This document shows positions 1-11,617 of a stretch of 64,000 bases of DNA, in pieces. Source of the DNA: Glandiceps talaboti (taxonomy: Eukaryota; Hemichordata; Enteropneusta; Spengelidae); NCBI RefSeq assembly GCF_964340395.1, contig NC_135564.1, positions 20,060,607-20,124,606 on the forward strand, given 5' to 3'. Both the position numbers and the translations under genes were made by a program. Position 1 is the first letter of the stretch, and each line of letters starts with the position of its first letter. Below the pieces are notes generated by a model that was not told the DNA's origin, did not search any database, and saw only the letters and a program-made list of their open reading frames with translations.

Positions 1-1732
1 CAATACAGGTATTACAAAATTATGATATGGATGAACTTTGGGTTTCTCCTCATTTCTTGTTGATACACTATTTTCTACATTATGCTGAAGTTTAAATCCC
101 GGTGGGATCAAATTTACAATATCTTTTTGTTGTTCTGCAAAATGAAAAAAAGAAATGGCAGTTACTTTGATGTGGTGGCCTTACCAATAGTGATCACATG
201 TGGTGTTGGGAACAATAACAGATTTGATGTAGACACACCACTAGCATTTAGCAACCCGTGCACCTGATGGAACACTATCTCTCATTTGTGTTAAATTCTT
301 AAATCTCTAATTCTTCTTCATTCTTTGCTAAATTTCTCAAAACATTTTGTATATTACATGCCTTCAGAGTGTATGTATAAACATACAGTTGGGCATGTAT
401 GTGATACTTACTACACTGTATCATGGATTACCCTGTGAGTCACCTAATGTGAGGGGATTAAATTTCAGGTTCACAAACAGATAACTCCCAATTTATACTT
501 TAAGACTGCTCATTAGAGGTACCTTCCCTGGTGTCGCTGTGTGAGTTGCCTGTTACTACAACATCATTAATGATGTATGTTACAGTTAAAACACAGTTCA
601 TAATCTACTGCTGTTTTTAATTAAAAGATAAACATTAGCAAAACAGCAATGTCCTAGGGAAAATGAAATACATTACAAGTGCTATAAATTCTTTCCCTTG
701 CAATTATAGATAGCATAACCAGAGATCATAACTTTTTTTGAAAGAAGCAATATCTTATAAAATCAAGATAGCTATTGAAATACAAATTTAAAAGAAATTC
801 AAATGAAAATTCATCCTCAATACAGAAAGTACTTAAAAATACACTAAAAACAGAAACAGCTTGGAGTGTAAAATGATCATAAAAACATATTTTACATATA
901 TTTTGAATTAGAAACTAATGCTGTACATAGTGGACAATGAAATATTCAGATGGCAGATATTCTGAACTGTTTTTAAATGTGCTGGACAGGACCGTTCCAT
1001 CTGTTATTTTGCAAAGATTGGTATAGGCAAGGTTCACAAAATATGCAAAATGTATTTTGATTTAGAGACTGACAAAGGAACAATGAAAAATCCAGATGGC
1101 AAATAGTTTGTATTTGTTTTGTATTTGTTGATAGATTTGCTGGGCAGGAGCACTCAATCAGTTCTTTTATAAAGGGTTGTATAATAAACTGTATTTAAAA
1201 TTGTTTTCAATTGTTTAACATGTATGGTTTCCAATCTTTGAAGCTTCTGAAATGACACACAGGAGTGTCATCAGCTGTATTTATTTCATGTGACAGTTTT
1301 TGAACTATTACTGTCATTTGTTTTGAACTATTATTCTAACACTGTACATGAAGTACTGCAATTCCTACTGTATCCAATGTGAGAGTCTGTCCTCTAATGA
1401 AGGACATGTTTGTAATGTATGTAAAAATGATAAAAAGTAAGTTTTCTTGTGTACATCATGTAGTAAGGGATGGGAAGACATTGAATTTTGTGTGTTAATA
1501 CAAGAAATTGGTGTGTGGCAGCAGTGCATCAAATTGATTTAGAGGACACCCTGGTCACTGCAAAGATATATGTATACATGTACATTAATGTATTGTAGTT
1601 TGTTTGTTCCATTCATTCATTTGTTTGTTTGTTTGTTTGTCCATTATCGACTTATTACCAAATACTAAATACACAGCAGAGTACTGCAGTTCAAAGAAAC
1701 AAGTCCAAGCTTTGAGGTAAAAGGTTAGTAGG
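1..1732. other. No gene recognised
   Basis: AT-rich unique sequence, with one (TTTG)n run at about 1,618. The short frame at 82-267 has no supporting splice or domain features. A further MGAT1 exon would be expected left of this region. Confidence 0.6.
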
Positions 1733-2103
1733 ATAATAATAATGTTAATAATGTTGGTTTCTTATATAGCGCTTTCCCACACCGTGCTCAAAGCGCTTTA
1801 CAATTATTACCCCTGGCTCGGATCAGAACAGCACAACGGCCCTTTAGTCTTCCTCAACTCCCCGGGGAGCATACAATCCATTGCAGCCATTTTAAGCGCA
1901 TAGGATTAAAGCCTTGACATTGCAACCTACATCCTACCAGGTCCCCAGTTATACAGCTGGGTTGACTGAGGCACAGTCGTGGTTCAAATCTTGCCCAAGG
2001 ACTTTAGCCACTCAGAAACAAACAGCAGGCAGCGACGGGGCTCGAACCTGCAACCTGTAGATTCCAAGCCGGTCACGCTAACCATTCACCCATCATGACA
2101 CTC
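1733..2103 (-). mobile_element. tRNA-derived SINE, minus orientation
   Basis: On the minus strand the head reads TGGTTAGCGTGACCGGCTTGG (A-box-like) and GGTTCGAGCCCC (B-box) about 30 bases apart, then TGGCTAAAGTCCTTGGGCAA. It ends in a segment rich in AAGCGCT that gives GCGCTTTCCCACACCGTGC on the plus strand. A second copy in the other orientation lies at 11,296. Confidence 0.65.
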
Positions 2104-2370
2104 CCAGGATAACACAGCTTTTACACTCTGGTAATTTCACTGGTGAACTAAAAGATTTACTGGACCCAGGTGCTAATGAAAACACCCTAACACATGCAAG
2201 TTACATTTGTGTGATTCATTTATGATAACTCAGAGAAAGAGAGAAAACACAGTTATATGGGATTTATTTCACTACCCTTACTGAGTGCTAGGGCAACTCA
2301 GTATGATTCATACCCCATGGCAAGGTCATGGGATCTATCATACAACATCACAGCCATTGATTGAACTTAC

Positions 2371-2485
2371 TAAGAAATAATTCTTTTTGTCTTTTGATGT
2401 CTTCAAGGAGCTCGTCATTTTCTTGGATTTGTACATGGACTTGTTGTTGTAATTTTGTCAACTGATCATTCAACCTCAGCAGCAT
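2371..2485 (-). CDS. MGAT1: Probable MGAT1 second exon (coiled-coil stem)
   Basis: Acceptor CATTTTCAG and donor A|GTAAGT enclose an open frame beginning MLLRLNDQLTKLQQQV and including ENDELLEDIKRQKELFL. It is a hydrophilic, heptad-like segment resembling the stem of GnT-I, where a similar helix (LTREVIRLAQDAEVELE in mammals) follows the anchor. No membrane segment or motif of its own. The link to the exon at 25,764-25,862 rests on strand, phase and the expected order anchor-stem; it implies an intron of about 23.3 kb. The next exon lies left of position 1. Alternatively it is an exon of an unrelated coiled-coil protein. Confidence 0.55.
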
Positions 2486-2695
2486 CTGAAAATGAATATA
2501 GAAAAGTTTAATTTAGCCAATGTAATTATATATTATTTGCTTGTGGACAGTATCTACAAGTATAAATATGTCACAGTGTTATGTTTTTCACAACAAAGCT
2601 ATTAAATATCACAAAAGAGCTGACATGACCAAGATTTGAATATTAAATATAAACTTACACAGAATGCTTTAGTGTGTGTACATCTCTGTGTGTGC

Positions 2696-2737
<42 letters not shown>

Positions 2738-2865
2738 TTGTTTGTATGTACGTATACGTACATACGCATGTATGTATGTATGTATGTATGTATGTATGTA
2801 TGTATGTATCATATGTCTGCCGTATGTATGTATGTATGTATGTATGTATGTATGTATGTTTGTTT
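2696..2865 (+). repeat. Compound microsatellite (TG)n-(TATG)n
   Basis: TG tract at 2,699-2,735, then two (TATG)n tracts separated by a short interruption (ATCATATGTCTGCCG). Confidence 0.98.
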
Positions 2866-3350
2866 TATTTTAATAATTTATGATTTTCATTACACTGTCT
2901 ACATGCACAATTTACTGTAATAATCCCACATTTAAATAGATCACAGTAAAAATCCAATATCCATTATCCATGATTCCAATAAATGTGGTTTTTTTAGGCA
3001 TAATTAATACATGTATAATTAGAGTATCATACATCCCACATACAGGAAATAACTATTTATTTTTTCATCCACTTTATTCCTAAGCAACATAATTTTCATA
3101 TTTTGTACAGTAATGTAGATTTACAGTCAAGATGTGTGCTTGTCTCAAATGCATACAAATGAAATGCCAAAACACTAACTAGAATGCAATGAAATCCATT
3201 CATTGACAACCTAAAAATAAATATAGTGTGGATACTTTTTACAAATATTGAATCATAATACTAATTTTTATCTATATAGACAGTCACCAAATTATTCATT
3301 ATGTAACAAGTTCCAGTCACTTTTATGCTTTTAGTAGAATTTAGAAAAAT

Positions 3351-3422
3351 GTCTTCCAAAGGAATTAGAGCTGAACAGAATTAATCTATCATTCTGGGGA
3401 ATTATCACTGTAGAAATTGTTG

Positions 3423-3456
<34 letters not shown>

Positions 3457-3641
3457 GGGGGGGGGGGGGGGGTTTCTGCTATTGCACAGTCATGTCGATA
3501 CATTCCTAGGAGTGTGTCCTGCGTAAGGACCTCCAATGAACCAAGAATGAGAGTAACAATTTCAATCCATTGTTTCTTAAGATGTGATAATTCCCCAGAA
3601 TGATAGATTAATTCTGTTCAGCTCTAATTCCTTTGGAAGAC
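3351..3641. repeat. 58-bp inverted repeat around a poly-T/poly-G tract
   Basis: Arms 3,351-3,409 and 3,584-3,641 are almost exact complements (GTCTTCCAAAGGAATTAGAG). The 170-bp loop contains T(33+)G(18) at about 3,423-3,471. Confidence 0.9.
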
Positions 3642-4051
3642 GATCTTGGCAATAAAATCATGAAATGACTCCCCTGAACCCAAAGTTTAAGAAAAGGGAC
3701 TAACTATTTAGTCCCCCCCCCCCTTAAGTGTTTATTGTCATTATCCAATGTGATGAGCTACAAATGTACATGTATGTATACTACTCTTGTCATTTGAGGC
3801 CTCAGCTTTAATACTTAAGATCAACACAAACTATAAATATTGTTGTCTGAAGTGGTCGATTACACAAGTGGGTGATAGTAGTAGTGTCCTCTGTTGTGTG
3901 AATCTAATCACCCTGTGATCAAGATAGTGTAAACATTAGCAGTCCCAAAAACTGTACTACAAGATTATGGAACTTATAAATCATCAAAAATCACACCTAT
4001 CCATAATTTAGTTTATATCAACACATTGCAACAATAGTTTTAACATAAGTC

Positions 4052-4714
4052 TATCTTAGTAAACCGAGACCTCGATTGACAGAGTAGTATCTACCAATGG
4101 AATAGTTTTAGATTGTGTTTATCCTAGTAAACCAAGACCTCAATTGCCAGAGTAGTATCTACCAATGGAATAGTTTTAGATTGTGTTTATCTTAATAAAC
4201 CAAAACCTAGACTGCCAGAGTAGTATCTACCAATGGAATAGTTTTAGCTTGTGTTTATCTTAGTAAACCGAGACCTCGATTGCCAGAGTAGTATCTACCA
4301 ATGGAATAGTTTTAGATTGTGTTTATCTTAATAAACCAAAACCTAGACTGCCAGAGTAGTATCTACCAATGGAATAGTTTTAGCTTGTGTTTATCTTAGT
4401 AAACCGAGACCTCGATTGCCAGAGTAGTATCTACAAATGGAATAGTTTTAGCTTGTGTCTAACTTAGTAAACCGAGACCTCAATTGCCAGAGTAGTATCT
4501 ACAAATGGAATAGTTTTAGCTTGTGTCTATCTTAGTAAACCAAGACCTCAATTGCCAGAGTAGTATCTACAAATGGAATAGTTTTAGCTTGTGTCTATCT
4601 TAGTAAACCAAGACCTCAATTGCCAGAGTAGTATCTACCAATGGAATAGTTTTAGCTTGTGTCTATCTTAGTAAACCGAGACCTCAATTGTCAGAGTAGT
4701 ATCTACAAACGGAA
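4052..4714 (+). repeat. 68-bp minisatellite, about ten copies
   Basis: Unit beginning TATCTTAGTAAACCGAGACC and ending in AATAGTTTTAGCTTGTGTC. Units vary at a few positions (CGATT/CAATT, CCAATGG/CAAATGG). A single diverged relative lies at about 49,682-49,760. Confidence 0.95.
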
Positions 4715-5389
4715 TGAAGTTGACAGAAATAGACATCAGGAAATATCATTGTGAATATTACATTACACTATTAAAAAAAAATTCAATTTCCGCACAGCAT
4801 TGTATGTGTTAAGAGTATGTTAAGAGAGAGACTGAATTGCTAAATGCAGATGTTTGATATAATACTGGAAAGCAGACATTTGAAGGACCTTTACATATTT
4901 ACATTTGAAACTTTAATTCAAAAATGTTATTGACATACACATCTCTTGTTGAGAAATGAATATCACTTTTACAATGTGAACCCTTGTAAAAAACACCTTT
5001 AACTCTTGACAAAGAGTGCATGTATGTATTTGTGTCAAAGAGGTCATAACAAATCATTTACTGCTTGTCAAGTGTAGTACTGGAATGTGTACCTGTGACA
5101 GCCAACAACACAACTGGGACTCACAATTACACAACAACCGTTTCTGGATGAGACTATAAACTAGAAGAACTTTCATTTAAATTGGTTAAATGGTACGATG
5201 GTGTCCCTGACTTGTACAATGTACAAGTATTGACCCTGAACACCCTTTAACACAGATATTGGTTTCCACACCCAAACTGACTATCAAGCATGATTTGTCA
5301 TACAAAGTCTACAATACTAGCCTGACACACAATGTATGTGATGTCTTCTACTTGCAATGGGAATAGTGAAACATGGCAAAAGGCCAAGT

Positions 5390-5560
5390 TGGGCTTAGGA
5401 TTAAAATTTAGGTGTGAAAAACAGTTGTCTAGTGATTTAGTAGAGAGCTACCGAAAAAGTTGGCCCTGAACAAGAGTACAATGTAGTCCTATCAAATCCT
5501 TCTGACTATAACACTATTGTGAGAACCTGGGATTGAAACATTGGCCTTTAATGAGTTACA
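5390..5560 (+). repeat. Interspersed repeat family 4, copy 1
   Basis: Shares GATTAAAATTTAGGTGTGAAA, GAAAAAGTTGG, TCCTATCAAATCCTT and GGCCTTTAATGA with copies at 50,508 and (first half) 54,755. Confidence 0.65.
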
Positions 5561-5654
5561 ACAACTACTGTTAACAGTTTTTATTTTAAGAAACATATAC
5601 ATTCTGTACATGTACTTTCCAAACAATGTAATAATTAATACTGTGCAGCAAATT

Positions 5655-6030
5655 TCACAATACTGTGCAGCTTTTCTGTTTGATACAACCATGCAGACAC
5701 CCATAAGAAAATTGGACATGCTACACTACAAGATTAAATGAGTACAGTTTCTTGCTACATTTTGTCTATATAAAGTGAAATGAACTACACATGCCACCAT
5801 GCAGACATCAAATGAACACTGCAAAGGACATTTTACTTGCCCTTCAGGTGTTTGATACTAAGAAAAACATTGGTGCCTGAATGTCTGCATGGAGTTGCAA
5901 TATATTTAAATGGTTTATTTCATTTAGACTAAATGTAGCAAAAAATGCAATCTTGCTATTGAAGTGTGGCATACGCAGTTTCTGGTTGGTTTTCTGCATG
6001 GTTGTATCAAACAGAAAAGCTGCATGGTGA
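5655..6030. repeat. Imperfect 160-bp inverted repeat (fold-back element)
   Basis: 5,655-5,815 and 5,870-6,030 pair over most of their length; the best part is GCAGCTTTTCTGTTTGATAC. The open frames on both strands that share AAFLFDTTMQ are a by-product of this symmetry. Confidence 0.75.
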
Positions 6031-6034
6031 TTGG

Positions 6035-7980
6035 TATTTTGAAATTCACTGTACGTTATATTATTGTAGTGTGACATGCAAAGTTAGTGAATAACAATTT
6101 ATCCAAATCAATCAGTATGGCTGTATGCAAGTACCATGTGATTGATTTTATCAGAGCTATCAGTGTTGTACATCATGTACGACTGAGTGTTGTACATCAT
6201 GTATGTTTTAGGTCTAGAGTACTAAAGCAGAATCCAAATATCAGTGTGGCATACTCTGGGTATTTGCCCACATGTTTGCAGTCTTCTATGTGGCCATACT
6301 TTCACAAGGAAAGGTAATCACTGGTAGAACGTTATTGCATTCATGTACCATAAGGTGTTGTATTATATTACATATTTCATCGCATATTTTCATCTAAAAC
6401 AACAAATATAACCATGTGTTTAATGTGATTTCATACATATGGAACACTCGCGTGCTCATTTTGATACAGCATACAATACTACTTTCAGCATTGCTCTGCA
6501 ATACAAATACCAATACTATTGCATGCAAGTAATCAGTGGTTGGTTGGTACATATAATATATATTAAAATACCTATTTATCTGAAATTGAAACAACTAATT
6601 TATATCACAACTTTGCTGTATGTCCATATTGAACTATGGATAGATAAATTGGAAAATTACATGATAGGGACAGATATATTGTTTCCATCACCATGATGAG
6701 ATTCTTATTCTTAGCATGAACTATAAAAATAGTAACTGAAAGGTGGAAAATTTTACCCTGAATCACATTTAAATAACAGGAATTCTTACCATTAGGACCA
6801 CTTAAAGGAAATAGTATAAATGTATGTATTGTAAATAATTGCATTGCTATCTGCTGTATTATTCAACTGAGTAGGTATATGAAAAGTAGTATACAGTGAT
6901 GATAAACATTCTATTTTACAATAAGAAGCCCTACTGAGTAAATAACACAAAATTACATGGTACATGTATTCACAGTGTATATGGACAAACTAAGTAACAA
7001 TCTTTCAGCTCTCTCTTTTGGTTGCCTTATTGGTGGCTACAAAGTAAATCACTTGATTTATGCTGATAATATGGTCAACAGATGCCTATGGTCAACAAAT
7101 GCTAGTTGATACTTATGGCCAATATGGCAATATGTGTACAAATTACAATATTCTTTCAATGAGAAAAAAACTGTGTATGTTAATTCAAGCAAATGCAAGG
7201 CCAGTCAACCAAGTGAACAAAACTTAGCCATGTTAGTAAACAAAAATATCTAGGCCATTTAATCACCTCAGATCTGAAAGATAATCTAAATATTGAGGCA
7301 AAGACCCATACTTTTATGCCAGATGGACTTTGATTATCCATGACTTTAAGTTTGTATCTTTTCCTGTTAAAGGACACTTGTTTTCTGTTTTCTGTGAATT
7401 ACCATATAGTTTGTATCTGTGGAGTAACTTTTTTATCTTCCTTTATTCTATACATTTGTATATTATTCTTTTCCCTACTTTCATTTAATTCTGTTTATGG
7501 ATTTTTTTGTCTGAAATAAACGTAAATAATAATTCACTGAATGAAAGTACATGGTACTACTCCTGTACTGATTCCCAACTAGTTATGTGGTATAGTAACT
7601 ATTCATCCTAATGCAATATAACAATTTTGGACAATGTATGGTATCATGCAGAATACAGTATGAGAGGTCAGACTATAGCATTCTTGTAAACCAGAGCTGA
7701 TATTTCTTGTGCACACTGTGAAATATCAAGACCTCTTGACATCTTGGATGGTGTTGTATGTGTAAACTAGGCTGTGGTTTAGAACAATGGAGAATTGATC
7801 AAGACTTATGGTCACATTCAATTCAATCAAAGATAACCATACTAGGTATCTTGATGTACAACATTTTAACTCCAACTCCATGATATAGAGTTGGTTAGCA
7901 TTTCTACCCTAGCAAGATCCTAGTTAGAAGAAAGCTATGGTCAGAATTTGAAAGATGAACTTCCCTTGAAATGCCATTTT
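6035..7980. other. No gene recognised (MGAT1 intron)
   Basis: AT-rich unique sequence; only short chance frames. Confidence 0.6.
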
Positions 7981-7982
7981 TA

Positions 7983-9213
7983 CCTCCCGTAAGGGTACGG
8001 GAGGTATTAAAAGGGGAATATGTGTCTGTGTGTCTGTCTGTCTGTCTCTGTGTGTCTGTGTCATCATTTTCTAAAAATCGGCAGGCTCAATTGTAATGAA
8101 ATTTGGGATATATAATCTTTAGGGTAATAGCTAGACCTGATTAGGTTTTGAGCCAGATCTGTTAATATTTAATTAGAGAAATTTGCATATTAAAGAAATC
8201 ACCTAATTACGCAATATCTTAAGACTGCATACTTCAATTTCAATATAATTTAGTATATTCGTTAAACATAACATACATTTGTCCTATAAAATTCGTTGAT
8301 GTATCTTACAGATTTTAATGAATAATTTGCATAGTTAATTATTTTTGGTAATTAGGCTATATCTTAAGAATACATACTTCAAATTCAACATAATTTAGTA
8401 CATACGTTAACCATAAGAAAACGCCTATGTCCTATCAAGTTTGTTGATGCACCATACAGTGTTAATGAATAATTTGCATAATTAATGGTTTTCGGTAATT
8501 AGGCTATATCTTAAGAATACATACTTCAATTCCAATATAATTCAGTACACACGTTAACCATAACAATCACACATGTCCTGTAAAGCTTGTTGGTGTACCT
8601 TTCAGTGTTAATGAATAATCTGTTTAGTTAATGATTCTTGGTAATTAGGCTATATCTTAAGACTGCATACTTCAATTTCAATACAATTCAGTACATACAT
8701 TAACCATAACAAATTGTGTATGTCCTATAAAGTTAGTTGATGTACCTTAGACAGTATTAACGAATAATTTGCATAATTAATGATTTTCGATAATTAGGCT
8801 ATATCTTAAGACTGCATACTTCAATTTCAATACAATTTAGTACATACGTTAACCATAACAAAGCGGATATGTCCTATAAAATCTTTTATATAGCTTAGTT
8901 TTAATGAAAAATTTGCATAATTAATGATTTTAGGTAACTAGGTTGTATCTTAAAAATGCAAGCTTCAAATTTTGTATAATATGATACGTACATCAACCAT
9001 AATAATACGCACCTGTCCTATGAAGTTTGTTGCTACAACTTTTCCTTTAATGAGTATTTTGAATAAGGAACGATATTCAGTAATTAAGCAGTATCATGCA
9101 CTCTTACATACATTAACCTAAGAAAGCACGCTTGTCCAAAAAACAAAGCCTGTTACCATAGTTTTTTTAGTTTAATGAGTTATTTGCATAATTAGTGATT
9201 CCCTTACGGGAGG
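7983..9213. mobile_element. Hairpin-ended element with internal ~147-bp tandem array
   Basis: Left end CCTCCCGTAAGGG is followed by TACGGGAGG (a small hairpin) and the right end is CCCTTACGGGAGG, the exact complement of the left 13 bases. After a (TGTC)n-rich leader come about seven degenerate units of 144-149 bp, each with TAATTAGGCTATATCTTAAG, ACATACTTCAA, ACGTTAACCATAA and ATAATTTGCATAATTAATG. No coding sequence. A relative is at 40,413. Confidence 0.7.
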
Positions 9214-9619
9214 CATTCAGTTTAAATCTGGTTAACTTTTCAATCCCATGGTCTGAATTTGAGAGATTACATGTATTTAGTATCACTAATATTACTTTCA
9301 TCAGTTTGGAATTTTTCATTGTCAGATCTTGTACTCAAAAATTTTAAGTTTTAAATTCAACTTCTACCAGTAATTCAAGTGCTTTTGCTCTGTGCTGTTT
9401 TCATGTTGACTATGTTGTTTTTGACTGTTAAATTTGACTCAATCATATCATTGAGAAAGCCCAACTGAGGTGTAATATTTGAAAGGCAGAAATTCAAACT
9501 GTTTTTGTACCATTGATGAATAATAACATTTTTATAGAAATTAAAGAATGGACACTTTCAAAGATGCTGGAAGGTGTTTCAACTTTAATACAGACACTAC
9601 ATTTTGTATCACAATATTA

Positions 9620-10047
9620 GGGATGATTGTATAATGTCACACAAGCTCAATCAAAGTGAACTTTGTTCATTTAGTAGGGGAAGGGTATATATGGTATGAA
9701 TGCAATTGCTGAACTTCACTTTCGTACTTCTAATCAAATTTCAAAAACTTTCTGGCCTTTAATGATAACAGGTTCTTACTACTGAGATGTTGATAAAAAT
9801 GTACTGCTAATATGACATACAATATACATTGCTGAGTTTCTGGTATTTTAATGTTTCTACCATCTCTCACATTGCATCAATCATAGTGGTGTGACTGCTA
9901 CAAATTCAATTTTCATTATGGTTTACCTCATATATAAACATGTCGATATCACACTTGTGAATGTTGGTTTAGGGGAAGGGGAAGGGGGTTTGTCCTAAAT
10001 GAATGAAGTTCGTTCATTGAGCTTGTGCGACATTGTGCGATGGTCCC
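9620..10047. mobile_element. PIF/Harbinger-like MITE, copy A
   Basis: 428 bp with about 33-bp inverted repeats (left GGGATGATTGTATAATGTC, right ending GCGATGGTCCC) and a TTA duplication on each side (9,617-9,619 and 10,048-10,050). The 3-bp TWA target duplication is typical of PIF/Harbinger. No coding sequence. Copies B (22,354) and C (54,184) share the ends; A and B also share interior sequence (TACTACTGAGATGTTGATAA). Confidence 0.8.
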
Positions 10048-10074
10048 TTACAGGGATTAGTTGAACAGTACCAA

Positions 10075-10700
10075 GGGCACGTTCAGTAGACAAAACACCT
10101 GCGGACGTTTCAAAACGTTTTGTTCCCGAACGACAAATTGTCATAGTTTTTTGCGGGCGACCTGGGAGGAAGGAAGGCGGAAGAGTGAGGTGACTCGCAA
10201 AAAGCCAAGATGGTGGCCACGAATTCTCACTTCATCGGCGAACTTGAGTTTTTGTGTAGGATTACTTAGTGCACATTAGTTTTGATTCAGCACTGCAAAA
10301 AAGTTCATGGAATTGGTCATTTGCAATTGGCAACGGTATTTAAAAATACGAATACCCATCGGCATAATGGTATGGTCGATTTGACGTACATTGAGCGATG
10401 CAAGATAAACTTGGGGTCAGGTCACAGGTCAAAGATCACTTCATTAGTGTAAAAATAGTGTATGTATAAATAACAGGCCTTTTGTAGGCATTCTAGCATC
10501 CTGACAGTACTGCAAAGGTGTGATTTAACTCTGCGCATCGTCTTTTCAGTGTTGAGCGCTGACAAAAAATGCGACAATCTTCTGTTTGAATGTGCCGCCA
10601 TCTTTTGTTTTTCACACACAACATGCATTATACGGTTCGAAACAGGGCCAGGGTGCCTTGGCCAAACAATGACAAAACGTTTTGGCTACTGAATGTGCCC
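10075..10700. mobile_element. DNA-transposon-like element ending GGGCACGTTCAGTAG
   Basis: Left end GGGCACGTTCAGTAGACAAAA and right end TTTTGGCTACTGAATGTGCCCC are imperfect complements. Inside are two convergent YY1-like start contexts, AAGATGGTGGCC at 10,205 (plus) and AAGATGGCGGCAC near 10,592 (minus), each opening a 60-70 codon frame with no recognisable domain, and a perfect AGGTCA direct repeat at 10,419. The target duplication is not clear. Confidence 0.55.
10419..10431 (+). promoter_or_regulatory. DR1 nuclear-receptor-type site
   Basis: AGGTCA-C-AGGTCA, followed directly by AAGATCA as a third half-site. RXR/HNF4-class receptors bind DR1. It lies within the element at 10,075-10,700; function is inference. 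Confidence 0.4.
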
Positions 10701-11295
10701 CAGGTCTTCTAGGTGATATGTAATGCAAATTTTTAAAGAAATCTCATATTGTGATCATAACACTACAGTAAAACCTCTGACCCTGGTCACAGACATCATT
10801 AGGTCAGCAATGGTAAGGGTAGGTAGGTAGGTGGGCTATTAAAAAACAACATACATCATGTACCTACTGATAAAATAAGGGTGATGACTATGAAATAGAA
10901 CATGAAATAGAACATGAAATAATAAAACACTAGCTTTATACATATATCCATTTTGAGTATTTAGTCACTATAACACTGTAACAGACTTCTATCTACAATT
11001 GTTGTGAAATTTTCAAAAAGATCACATTTCATGTGTTATATCTTTAGGTTTACTACACCAATACATGTTGTATGTTCTATATAATGTGTCATATACCAGC
11101 AAATTTCGCTCCATAGTTCTCCTGACTGCTGACTTTTGTATTAAAATATATGCTAATTTTATCATTCTATTATAGTGGTTTGTACCCTTTCATTTCTCTG
11201 TTTTAAAATAAGAACAATAGACAAAACACACTCCTACTGTTTCCATGGCAACACTAAAAGCCAGCAGCTATATTAAATACAATATATCATAGTCA

Positions 11296-11470
11296 TCATG
11301 GTTGAATGGTTAGAGAGATTTGAGTCTCACCACTGCCATATTTCTGAGTGACTAAAGTCCTTGGGCAAGATTTGAACCATAACTTTGCCCCAACTCAGCT
11401 GTATAAATAGGGGACCTGGTAGGACACAGGTTGATATGTGAAGGGTTTAATCCTATGTACTCTTAGTCTG
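11296..11470 (+). mobile_element. tRNA-derived SINE, truncated plus-orientation copy
   Basis: Contains ATGGTTGAATGGTTAGAG, GAGTGACTAAAGTCCTTGGGC and GGACCTGGTAGGAC, matching the reverse complement of 1,910-2,100. The B-box region is degraded and the GCGCTT tail absent. Confidence 0.6.
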
Positions 11471-11617
11471 GATGCCAACTTGGTTTTTAACTAAACCATT
11501 TCGTGATCGATTAACAAAGACATGATGTTAATGACTGTGTGGGTGGCTGTGGATGAATTTTAAATTGCATCTCATGCATCTCAGGACTTCTAGAGTAGCG
11601 ACTTTGATTATATACTA

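Noticed and set aside
2636-2920. Open frame of 94 codons (CVCVCV, MYVCMYVC)
   Set aside because: Translation of (TG)n and (TATG)n microsatellites.
10061-10279. 72-codon plus-strand frame beginning MNSTKGTFS
   Set aside because: It begins inside the terminal repeat of a transposon-like element and does not use the better ATG context at 10,208.
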